DNA of 64,000 nucleotides, taken from assembly GCF_013085545.1 (NCBI RefSeq), contig NZ_CP039543.1, positions 1,178,001 through 1,242,000 on the forward strand. Direction: 5' to 3'. Shown here one piece after another: positions 54,717 to 62,190 of this stretch. Under the pieces are notes generated by a model. The model saw only the letters and a program-made list of their open reading frames with translations, did not search any database and had not been told where the DNA came from. The position numbers and the translations under genes were made by a program. The first letter of the stretch is position 1. Every line of letters begins with the position of its first letter. This stretch comes from Oceanidesulfovibrio marinus. GTDB taxonomy: Bacteria > Desulfobacterota > Desulfovibrionia > Desulfovibrionales > Desulfovibrionaceae.

Positions 54717-56534
54717 CTAGAACTTCGACTCCGGAATCTTGAGGATCACCAGGTCCGTGAGCCCGAAGCGCTTCTTGAGCTCTTCCTTGATGTCCTTGGT
54801 TTCCTGCAGCTTCTTGCGCGGCCCGATCATCACCCGGTACCACAGCCCCTTGTTCTTGACCTGCGAGGGCACCACATGGGCGCGGATGCCGCGCTTCTTG
54901 AGATCAGCCACGCGGTTCACGGCGCGGTACTCCTCGCGCCAGGAGCTCTCCAGCACGGCGTAGACCATACCCGGCTCGGCAATACTCGCGACCCTGGGCC
55001 TGGTCGCATTGTGCTGCTGCGATTCCGCTTCGGCTGTGCCTGCCTGGGTCGCATTGTCCGCGGCCGGTTTGGGAGCTGCCGGTTTGGGCGCGCTCATGGC
55101 CGTGGCGACCTGCGTCGCGTTGTGGGGCGCATTACGAGGCGCAGTCGCATTCGCTCCAGCCGCCGTGGGGACGACCGGCTTGGGCTCAGCCTTCTCTGGC
55201 TCGGCCTTCTTGCGTTCGGCGATTTTAGGCTCAACCACCTGAGGCACTGCTGACCGGTTGGCGGAGATGGCGCTCTGAGCGGCCCGCTCCGCCGTGGCGT
55301 TTTTCGCGGCTGCTGCGACGGTGGAAACTTGCGCGGCCGCACTTTCGCCGGCCTGCCGCGAGGGTGCAGGGGAAGGCGCCGCTGTCGTATTGGCGGGGCT
55401 CACCTTCGAGGCGCTTGCGCTCAAAGATGTCGCATTGGCGGAAGTCGCGTTGGCCCTGTGCCCGGCCAGGCTGGCGTTGCCCGCTGCCAACGTGCCGTTC
55501 ATGTCCTCAAAGCCGGGCGACTCGATGACCGTCACAGAGCCTTCGTGGCTCATGTTCAGACCGGACTCTTTGGTGGGGCCGGCAGTCTTGTTGCCGCCTT
55601 CGACCTCCAAGGCCTCTCTGGTCGCATTGGCCTCCGCCTGCTGTGATTTTTCTGTCTGCGCCGCGGCGGCCTCGTCGGCTCGGACGGCCGTGGCTGCGCG
55701 TGCGGCCCGCGTGGCATTGACGCTCCTGGTGCCGTTCGTGCCCAGGATGTATCCGGGAATCCGCCGTTCCTCCACCACCTCCCAGCCGTCACCGGTTTTC
55801 TCCGGAGCCTGTCCCGCGCTCTCCTGGTTGGCGCTCTCCTGGCCGGGTTGGCTCGTGTCCGGAGCGAGCGACTCCAACCGCCCCAACGGTCCTGCTTCGG
55901 CATCGGGAGCGGCCACGGAGGTCTGGGGCTCGTCCTTACGCTGCTCTTTCAACAAGGCGGCGCGGAGAAAGGCGCGCTTCATGGTGGCGTCGGCCAGGAC
56001 CCTGTTGTCCCCGGCCAGCTCATAGGCGGTCTCGCTCTCGGCCTTGGCCTGTTCCAGCTGCCCTTCCAGCTTGTAGATGACAGCGAGAAAGGCGTGGGGC
56101 ACCCAGTTCTTTCCGTACAGCTCGGTGGATCGCTCGAAATAGACGCGGGCATTGTGGAACTCGCCCAGCTCGAAAGCGGCGAAGCCGGCCCCTTCCTGGG
56201 CAAGCTCCCAGTCCGGGCTCTCATCGATGGCTAATTTGAAATGCCGGAACGCCGGCTTCCACTTCTTGGCGGAGAAGTAGGCGTCGCCCTTGCGCCAGTT
56301 GATGACCGCCGGCGAAGCGCCCTGGGCCAGCGCAATATCATACTGCTCCAGCGCGCCGTTGAGCGAGCCGGCCTTGAGATACGCCAGCCCCCTGCGCTCG
56401 GCGGCCGTGGTCGGTTCCGGCGGTGCGAGGGTGTTGGAAGCGGATCTGGCTCCCTGGCACGCAGTCAGGCCGAAGGCGGCAATGGCGAGATACAGCAGCA
56501 ACGCCGCACCGCGGCGGCCAAGGAACGTGGTCAT
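54717..56534 (-). CDS. TPR and SPOR-domain lipoprotein with an N-glycosylation-sequon-rich linker
   Basis: A 605-residue predicted lipoprotein (signal helix, lipobox LTAC). Residues about 45-195 form TPR-like helices, 250-510 form a low-complexity Ala/Glu/Asn/Thr-rich linker and 520-605 form a SPOR domain (MVYAVLESSWREEYRAVNRV), which binds denuded septal peptidoglycan. The linker carries 16 N-X-S/T sequons between N267 and N509, ten of them NAT, many written AAT-GCG-ACN. GGAG nine bases upstream supports the ATG at 56534; a GTG 15 bases earlier is an alternative. The sequon number is far above chance and suggests heavy N-glycosylation by a PglB-type enzyme. Confidence 0.85.
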   Translation of the reverse strand: MTTFLGRRGAALLLYLAIAAFGLTACQGARSASNTLAPPEPTTAAERRGLAYLKAGSLNGALEQYDIALAQGASPAVINWRKGDAYFSAKKWKPAFRHFKLAIDESPDWELAQEGAGFAAFELGEFHNARVYFERSTELYGKNWVPHAFLAVIYKLEGQLEQAKAESETAYELAGDNRVLADATMKRAFLRAALLKEQRKDEPQTSVAAPDAEAGPLGRLESLAPDTSQPGQESANQESAGQAPEKTGDGWEVVEERRIPGYILGTNGTRSVNATRAARAATAVRADEAAAAQTEKSQQAEANATREALEVEGGNKTAGPTKESGLNMSHEGSVTVIESPGFEDMNGTLAAGNASLAGHRANATSANATSLSASASKVSPANTTAAPSPAPSRQAGESAAAQVSTVAAAAKNATAERAAQSAISANRSAVPQVVEPKIAERKKAEPEKAEPKPVVPTAAGANATAPRNAPHNATQVATAMSAPKPAAPKPAADNATQAGTAEAESQQHNATRPRVASIAEPGMVYAVLESSWREEYRAVNRVADLKKRGIRAHVVPSQVKNKGLWYRVMIGPRKKLQETKDIKEELKKRFGLTDLVILKIPESKF

Positions 56535-56561
56535 GCTCGCACTCTCCACACAATATCCACG

Positions 56562-57023
56562 CTACTCTGCAGTAGTGGGCCGGAGCTTGCTCAAGACATC
56601 GCGCAGTTGCTGGAGCGTCTGGGCGTCTGCATTATCGCCGAGCTTGTCGGCAAGCGCCCCGGCGCGGCTGGCCAGATCGTCCACCATGTCTTGCAGCATC
56701 ATCTCGCGTACGTCTCCGGGCAGCGAAGCCAGCTTGTCCAGCTGGGCCTGCATGTCGTCCACCCGCCCTTCCAGGGCCTGGTTCGCGTCATTGCTGGCAG
56801 TCACAGCGCTCTGCACCTGGGCGGCCATGTCCTTCTGGCTGGAGGACAGCGTATAGTACACACCGCCCATGCCCAGGATGGCGATAAACGACACGATGAG
56901 CGCGAGCCATCCGATGTCGCGACGTGCCTTGATGCTGCCCGCCGACTCCGCCCTGGGGATGACACCTCCGGCGCTGCCGGGCTCCTTTTTCAACGGGACC
57001 ACTTTCTCTTTCGCGGAATCCAT
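56562..57023 (-). CDS. Coiled-coil single-pass membrane protein
   Basis: A 153-residue protein with a charged cytosolic N-terminus, one transmembrane helix (about 38-58) and a periplasmic helical/coiled-coil region (ASNDANQALEGRVDDMQAQLDK and on). GAGGG precedes the ATG. It lies 27 bases upstream of the sequon-rich lipoprotein in the same direction, so the two probably form one operon. No family recognised. Confidence 0.75.
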   Translation of the reverse strand: MDSAKEKVVPLKKEPGSAGGVIPRAESAGSIKARRDIGWLALIVSFIAILGMGGVYYTLSSSQKDMAAQVQSAVTASNDANQALEGRVDDMQAQLDKLASLPGDVREMMLQDMVDDLASRAGALADKLGDNADAQTLQQLRDVLSKLRPTTAE

Positions 57024-57188
57024 GGCGTACCCTCTGTAAACGCTGCGTAAAAAGATATTGGAATGTATGGCAATGCAACAGCATTCCACAGTAGACCGTT
57101 GTGCAAGATACTCAAATCTCAAATTATTCTCAAGTATTTCTTGAAATCACGGCAAACTGCGGCCAATTCCCCATCGTTATTTATCCAT

Positions 57189-57217
57189 TTGATCTTTATC
57201 CTTTTTTTGTATACAAT
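57189..57217 (+). promoter_or_regulatory. Sigma-70 promoter upstream of the small ORF and fapA
   Basis: TTGATC-N17-TACAAT matches the consensus at four of six and five of six positions with ideal spacing. The predicted start near 57224 is only about 13 bases before the small-ORF ATG. Confidence 0.65.
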
Positions 57218-57236
57218 AAATTCATGGGAGAAATAT

Positions 57237-57380
57237 ATGACCATCACACCATGCGCCGAAGCAGTGTGCGAAGCTGCGCACTTTCGCCCTGCCGAGGGCC
57301 TGTCCGTTACCAGGTCTCTCAACGTCCTCACGGGTCAGACTCGATGCATGGATACCGCTCGGCCCGGCGTAACCGGGTAG
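57237..57380 (+). CDS. Putative small protein (47 residues)
   Basis: An ATG with GGGAG six bases upstream, directly after a good sigma-70 promoter, opens a 47-codon ORF beginning MTITPCAEAVCEAAHF and containing Cys6, Cys11, His15 and Cys37. No family recognised. It ends 77 bases before the fapA GTG, so it could be a leader peptide or a small metal-binding protein. The coding evidence is only promoter plus ribosome site. Confidence 0.4.
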   Translation: MTITPCAEAVCEAAHFRPAEGLSVTRSLNVLTGQTRCMDTARPGVTG

Positions 57381-57457
57381 ATTCACAGGACGCATGCTTG
57401 AAACAAACAGCTACAACGTCCCGTGTGACGGGCGCATGACTTCCGGAGGTCCTCGCT

Positions 57458-59473
57458 GTGGGACGCACCATTATCCATATTGATTCAGACAACGAACAAG
57501 CTGCGCGTAAAATTGCCGCCGAACGATTCAGGCTCTCGCCGGACTCAATCCACATCGAACCTGCCGGGCAAGACGTGTTCGCCGCCTCGGTGAAGCTTCC
57601 CGGCCCGTTGACCGTGCGCATGGACAAGGACCTGCTCGAAGCGCGGGTGGACGCATCCCCCCCGGAGCCGGGCATGCGCGCCCCTTCTCGCGCCGAGATC
57701 ATGAACATACTCGCTGCCGCGGGCATCAAGATCCCGCCTAAGCAGGTTTCGCTGGAAACTCTCATGCAGCGCCTTGCCCAGGGCGAGGCCGTGCAGAACC
57801 TGCTCATCGCCGAGGGCAGGCCGCCTCAGCGCTCCCGTGACGGCAACATAACGCCGCAGGGGGACTGGAGCTTCCCTGTGGTGCCGGGCGACGACATCGG
57901 CGTGATCGTGCCCGCAGAGGATGCGCAGCCCGGCATGCTCGTAACCGGCACAGCCATGCCTCCCCAGGGCCCGGCCATGGGCGAGCCTCTGGAGTTCACG
58001 GAAAAGCCCTTCTGCCGTATCGACAAGAACTCCTACACCGTGCGCAGCGAAACTTACGGCATGGTGCAGTTCGTCAAGAACTTGCTGAGCATCAAGCCGG
58101 CCTTCACCGTGCAGGAGAACGGCCTGGCCCTGGTGGCGGACATCTTCGCCCAGGACAACGAGGGCCGGCCGTTCACGGCCGCGCGCTACCGGGACATATT
58201 CGCCATGCTCGACTTCGTGGAGGGCTTTGACGAGCACGCCGTGGACCAGGCCATCGCCAGCGCCAAGGAAACCGGCGCGGCCCAGCGCATGAGCACCGTA
58301 TGCCGCGGCCGCAAACCCGTGCATGGCATCGACGGCTGGTTCGAGATGCTCTACCAGGACGAGCGCAGCGCCGTGGGCTCCCAGTCCAAGGACGGCTCCA
58401 TCGACTTCCGGGAGCGCGGCGTGGTCCGCTCCGTCAAACAGAACGAGCTCATCGGCATACTGCATCCGCCCGTGCCCGGCACGCCCGGCCGGGATATCTT
58501 CGGCCGCATCGTCCCGGCCTCGGACGGCCGCCCCTTCGACCTTGTCTGCGAGGAAAACGTGGCCGTGCTGGAGGACGGCAAGACCTATTACGCCACGCTG
58601 GAGGGCATGGTCTTTCTGCACGGCAACCAGCTCAACGTAACCGACGTGTACAAGACCAAGGGCGACGTGAACCTGACCACGGGCAACCTCTCCCTCGAAA
58701 AAGGCTCCCTCTACGTCTCAGGCTCCATCCTCACCGGGTTCAATGTCTACTCCCCGGCCAACGTCTATGTGGAGGAGGTGGTGGAGAGCGCCAACGTCAA
58801 GGCGGAAGGCTCCGTGGAGGTCAAAGGCGGCATCATCATGGACGGCGGAGGCCAGGTGCGTGCAGGACAGAACATCTCGGCCCTGTTCATGAAGAACGCC
58901 AACGTCGTTGCGGACGGCAACGTGATCGTGAAGCACGAGATCTCCACCTCCGAGGCGCGCGCAGACGGCAAGGTCATCGCCATGGCCGGGCGCGGCAAGG
59001 TGTTTGGATCGCAAATCCATTGCGGCGAAGGAATGGAGGTGCAGGAGTTGGGCAACGAAGCCGGCGTGGAGACCATTGTCCATCTGGGCCGGCAGCTGCA
59101 GCTCGACCCGGCCCTGATTGCACGGAAAAAGGAGCTTACTTCCCTGCTGGACAAGATTTACGACAAGCTCGGCTCTGATTCGCCCAAGGCCATTATGCAG
59201 CGGACCAGACCTGATCTGCGCGAGTCCGTCAAAAAAATTCTGCAGACGCGCATTCAGGCAGCGAAGGAGCTTGCGGAAATCACCAACGCCATCCGCGAGG
59301 AACGCGCCAGGCAGCGCCGGGACACCCAGGCGCAGATCAAGGTCCACAAGCTCGCCTACCCGGGCGTGATTATCCACGGCTACGGCTCGCGGCTCGACAT
59401 CACCGAAGCGACGGCCGCCTGCCGCATCTACTTCGACCAGTCCGAAAACATGCTCGTCATCGGCACCTTATGA
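57458..59473 (+). CDS. FapA (DUF342) family flagellar assembly-like protein
   Basis: A 671-residue protein. An N-terminal Jag-like stretch (GRTIIHIDSDNEQAARKIAAERF) precedes the beta-helix core with YGMVQ, VPGTPGRDIFG and GDVNLTTGNL repeats and a C-terminal coiled coil (about residues 540-620). This is the FapA/DUF342 layout, linked to motility and to polar localisation of signalling enzymes. The GTG start follows GGAGG. Confidence 0.88.
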   Translation: MGRTIIHIDSDNEQAARKIAAERFRLSPDSIHIEPAGQDVFAASVKLPGPLTVRMDKDLLEARVDASPPEPGMRAPSRAEIMNILAAAGIKIPPKQVSLETLMQRLAQGEAVQNLLIAEGRPPQRSRDGNITPQGDWSFPVVPGDDIGVIVPAEDAQPGMLVTGTAMPPQGPAMGEPLEFTEKPFCRIDKNSYTVRSETYGMVQFVKNLLSIKPAFTVQENGLALVADIFAQDNEGRPFTAARYRDIFAMLDFVEGFDEHAVDQAIASAKETGAAQRMSTVCRGRKPVHGIDGWFEMLYQDERSAVGSQSKDGSIDFRERGVVRSVKQNELIGILHPPVPGTPGRDIFGRIVPASDGRPFDLVCEENVAVLEDGKTYYATLEGMVFLHGNQLNVTDVYKTKGDVNLTTGNLSLEKGSLYVSGSILTGFNVYSPANVYVEEVVESANVKAEGSVEVKGGIIMDGGGQVRAGQNISALFMKNANVVADGNVIVKHEISTSEARADGKVIAMAGRGKVFGSQIHCGEGMEVQELGNEAGVETIVHLGRQLQLDPALIARKKELTSLLDKIYDKLGSDSPKAIMQRTRPDLRESVKKILQTRIQAAKELAEITNAIREERARQRRDTQAQIKVHKLAYPGVIIHGYGSRLDITEATAACRIYFDQSENMLVIGTL

Positions 59474-59612
59474 TTTTTCCTGGCAGAACCCCGCCGGTTT
59501 GACCTCCTGCGTTGAATGCAGTATGAGCGCCTGTCTGCTTCAGTCATCGAATCGAATCGATTCAACTTGATTCAACAACGCAACCACACCTCCATTAAGA
59601 GAGCGTTCCACT

Positions 59613-60395
59613 ATGTTCAACGATAAGAAAGTTGTCGTGGTCATGCCGGCCTACAACGCCGAACTGACCATCGAAAAGACCCACGCCGAATGTATGGCGC
59701 AAGGCGTTGTCGACCAGGTCATCGTGGTCGACGACTGCAGCAAGGACGCCACCGTCTCCGTTGCCAACAACCTCAAGGACACGCTGGTCCACAAGCACGA
59801 AACCAACAAGGGCTACGGCGGCAACCAGAAATCCTGCTACCGCCTGGCGCTGGAGCATGACGCGGACATCGTGATCATGGTCCACCCGGACTACCAGTAC
59901 ACGCCCAAGCTCATCCCGGCCATGACCACGCTCATCGGCAACGATCTCTACGATTGCGTGCTCGCCTCCCGCATCCTGGGCGGCTACGCCCTGCGCGGCG
60001 GCATGCCCATGTACAAGTACGTGGCCAACCGCGCCCTGACCTTCATGGAGAACGTGCTCGTGGGCGCCAAGCTCTCCGAGTACCACACGGGCTACCGCGC
60101 CTTCTCCCGCCACCTGCTGGAGACCCTGGACCTCTCCCCCACGTCCAACGACTTCGTCTTCGACAACCAGATGCTGGCGCAGGTTATCTACGCCGGTTTC
60201 GAGGTCGCCGAGGTGAGCTGCCCCACCCGCTACGAGCCCGACTCCTCGTCCATCAACTTCAAGCGCAGCTGCATCTACGGTCTCGGCTGCCTGCGCACCG
60301 GCCTGGACTTCCGGCTCTGCAAGCTCGGCTTCAAGGAGCACCCGCTCTTCCCGCCGGATCTCAAGAAGAGGAAGAATCCCAGCTGCAAGGCGTAA
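59613..60395 (+). CDS. Family 2 glycosyltransferase, dolichol-phosphate mannosyltransferase-like
   Basis: A 260-residue GT-A enzyme. VVVMPAYNAELTIEKTHAEC is the donor-binding opening, the aspartates of VVDDCSKD and of HPDYQY are the expected metal/nucleotide contacts, and YHTGYRAFSR is the acceptor loop common in DPM1/GT2-type proteins. Membrane helices are absent. It is followed after nine bases by an SGNH-type membrane protein. The product may be a polyprenyl-phosphate sugar, but this is inferred. Confidence 0.88.
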   Translation: MFNDKKVVVVMPAYNAELTIEKTHAECMAQGVVDQVIVVDDCSKDATVSVANNLKDTLVHKHETNKGYGGNQKSCYRLALEHDADIVIMVHPDYQYTPKLIPAMTTLIGNDLYDCVLASRILGGYALRGGMPMYKYVANRALTFMENVLVGAKLSEYHTGYRAFSRHLLETLDLSPTSNDFVFDNQMLAQVIYAGFEVAEVSCPTRYEPDSSSINFKRSCIYGLGCLRTGLDFRLCKLGFKEHPLFPPDLKKRKNPSCKA

Positions 60396-60404
60396 GAGAA
60401 CGTA

Positions 60405-61577
60405 ATGCTCACCCTGCTGCGCGCTCTGTGGACTCTGATCCGATGGGTCTTACTCACCGTTCTGCTGGTTGAGCTCTGCTCCTTCGCCGTCATCACCGTT
60501 TCCAACCTCGTGATCTACGGCAATCTGCGCGAAGGGAGCCGCGTCTACTACGATCCCTATACCCTCTTCCTCAACCTGGAGGGTCCGAAAAAGACTGTTC
60601 CGCAGCCGGAGTCGCCGAAGTCCATCATCTGGTGCTTTGGCGGCTCCACCATGCGCGGGCAGACGGACAACCCTGCAGCAACCATCCCCAGCTTTCTCGC
60701 CAGAAAGCTGAGCGCCGACGGACATGACGGCGTGCTCGTCCGCAACTGGGGCGAGGACTCCTTCAACAGCCTGCTGGAAGCCAACTACCTGCAGAAGCTC
60801 TCCATCGAGCAGAATGAAACGCCCGACCTGATCGTATTCTACGACGGCGCCAACGAAAGCGTGTACTTCTCGCAGTACCGCACGCCATACGCACACCACG
60901 GCTACCGCCGTCTCAGGGCGCTCATAGAGAGCTATCACCGGAGCGCGTTCGGGCTGCTCAAGCCGATCAACGCCGCGGTCCAGGCTTCGTTCACCAAGGA
61001 GCTTGTAGACAAGTTCAAGCAGGTGGCAGTGCCCGTCGACAAGGACGACCCTGCTTTCATCATGTTCGCGAATCTGGTGGAGCAGCGCTACGCCCGTCTT
61101 GCACAGGAAGCGCAGTATCGCGGCGCCCAGTTCGCCGTGGTCTGGCAACCAGCCATGTGGGCGGAACATGGAGATGTCGCACCGGCGGTCAAGGCGCTGG
61201 AGCAGGACCATTTCATCAATACCGAGCGGTTCGGCACAATGCGGTCCAACTTCCAGACCGTATACAACACGCTGCGCTCCCGGCTGGGCAAACACGACTT
61301 CTTTGTCGATTTCTCCAACGCCCTTGTCGACAGAACCGAGGCGGCGTACCAGCCCGATGGCGTGCATCTGACGGATGCAGGCCGGGAGATGGTCGCAACG
61401 AAGCTCGCACCGGTGGCGCTGGAGTACATGTCGCGCTCAACGCGCTACAGAAAGCGCCTGCAGGCGACCGCGAATCCTGCGGGGCAACAGGCACCCTTGC
61501 AGTCTCCCGGATCGGATCGGCCAGACGCTCCTGCCCCTACCGCTCCTCCGGCGGAGACGGCCCCGGCTGCGCAGTAA
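60405..61577 (+). CDS. Membrane-anchored SGNH/GDSL-type hydrolase
   Basis: A 390-residue protein with one N-terminal transmembrane helix (about residues 10-35) and a periplasmic SGNH domain: GGSTMRG holds the nucleophile Ser, YDGANES the Asn block and PDGVHLTDAG the catalytic Asp-His pair. A Pro/Ala-rich C-terminal tail follows residue 360. The adjacent glycosyltransferase suggests acyl-editing of a surface glycan or lipid. Confidence 0.8.
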   Translation: MLTLLRALWTLIRWVLLTVLLVELCSFAVITVSNLVIYGNLREGSRVYYDPYTLFLNLEGPKKTVPQPESPKSIIWCFGGSTMRGQTDNPAATIPSFLARKLSADGHDGVLVRNWGEDSFNSLLEANYLQKLSIEQNETPDLIVFYDGANESVYFSQYRTPYAHHGYRRLRALIESYHRSAFGLLKPINAAVQASFTKELVDKFKQVAVPVDKDDPAFIMFANLVEQRYARLAQEAQYRGAQFAVVWQPAMWAEHGDVAPAVKALEQDHFINTERFGTMRSNFQTVYNTLRSRLGKHDFFVDFSNALVDRTEAAYQPDGVHLTDAGREMVATKLAPVALEYMSRSTRYRKRLQATANPAGQQAPLQSPGSDRPDAPAPTAPPAETAPAAQ

Positions 61578-61711
61578 GCCACCTGGCTGCCGCCCTCCTC
61601 TACTCTTCATGGCCGCGGGCAACGCCCGCACCTCTTCCAAACGGCCCAAGCGGGATTTCAGATCGGCCATTGCCGGATGCGCACGCCGGGAACCTTCCTC
61701 AGCAAAAGGAA

Positions 61712-61731
61712 ACGGCGCCTTGCGGCGCCGT
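61712..61731 (-). terminator. Terminator of the small exported-protein gene
   Basis: On the minus strand a perfect eight-base stem ACGGCGCC/GGCGCCGT with a GCAA loop is followed by TTTCCTTTT, just after the stop at 61741. Confidence 0.75.
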
Positions 61732-61740
61732 GTGGTGGCC

Positions 61741-62190
61741 TTACTTGGCGGCTGCCTCGCGCCGTCTGGTGGCGCACAGCGGCAGCTCCTGTCCGCCGGA
61801 CAGGAGCACCACCCCGTCGATGCGGTTGCCGTTGTCGCTGATGGTACCCTTGAAGGAGTGGCCGCTGCCGTGAATGCCGGTGATGGTGTTGCCGTGAATC
61901 AGCCCGGCGATATGATAGGTGGTTTTACTGCCCAAGGGGCTGATGCTGTAGACCACGCCGAAGATGCGGTTGGCGAGCCCTTCGTGCACGGCCTCCGTGC
62001 CCTGCTCCAGATGCGCCTCCAGCCTGACGGCCAGGAACTGGCCCTCCCAGACTCCGGTCACGTTCCAGGGCGTGGGCGGGGCCTGCGTGTTCTTGGCTGC
62101 CTGCAAGGGTGTGCCTGTCGCGCCAAGGATGACGCACAGTGCCAGTATGGCTATGGCCAGAAATCGAAAAGAAAGAGATGGGCGTTTCAT
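61741..62190 (-). CDS. Small exported protein of unknown function
   Basis: A 149-residue protein with a Sec signal peptide (residues 1 to about 31, ending LQAA-K) and a beta-rich mature domain (WNVTGVWEGQFLAVRLEAHLEQ, then YHIAGLIHGNTITGIHGSGHSF) suggestive of a lipocalin- or DUF-type small barrel. No family recognised. Its ATG overlaps the stop of the next upstream gene by four bases, so it is translationally coupled to the large membrane protein. Confidence 0.7.
   Translation of the reverse strand: MKRPSLSFRFLAIAILALCVILGATGTPLQAAKNTQAPPTPWNVTGVWEGQFLAVRLEAHLEQGTEAVHEGLANRIFGVVYSISPLGSKTTYHIAGLIHGNTITGIHGSGHSFKGTISDNGNRIDGVVLLSGGQELPLCATRRREAAAK

Larger units (their letters stand above)
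57024..57457. other. Intergenic region with promoter and small ORF, upstream of fapA
   Basis: A 434-base gap between divergent genes. It is A/T-rich in its first half and contains a sigma-70 promoter (57189-57217) and a small ORF (57237-57380). Confidence 0.55.
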
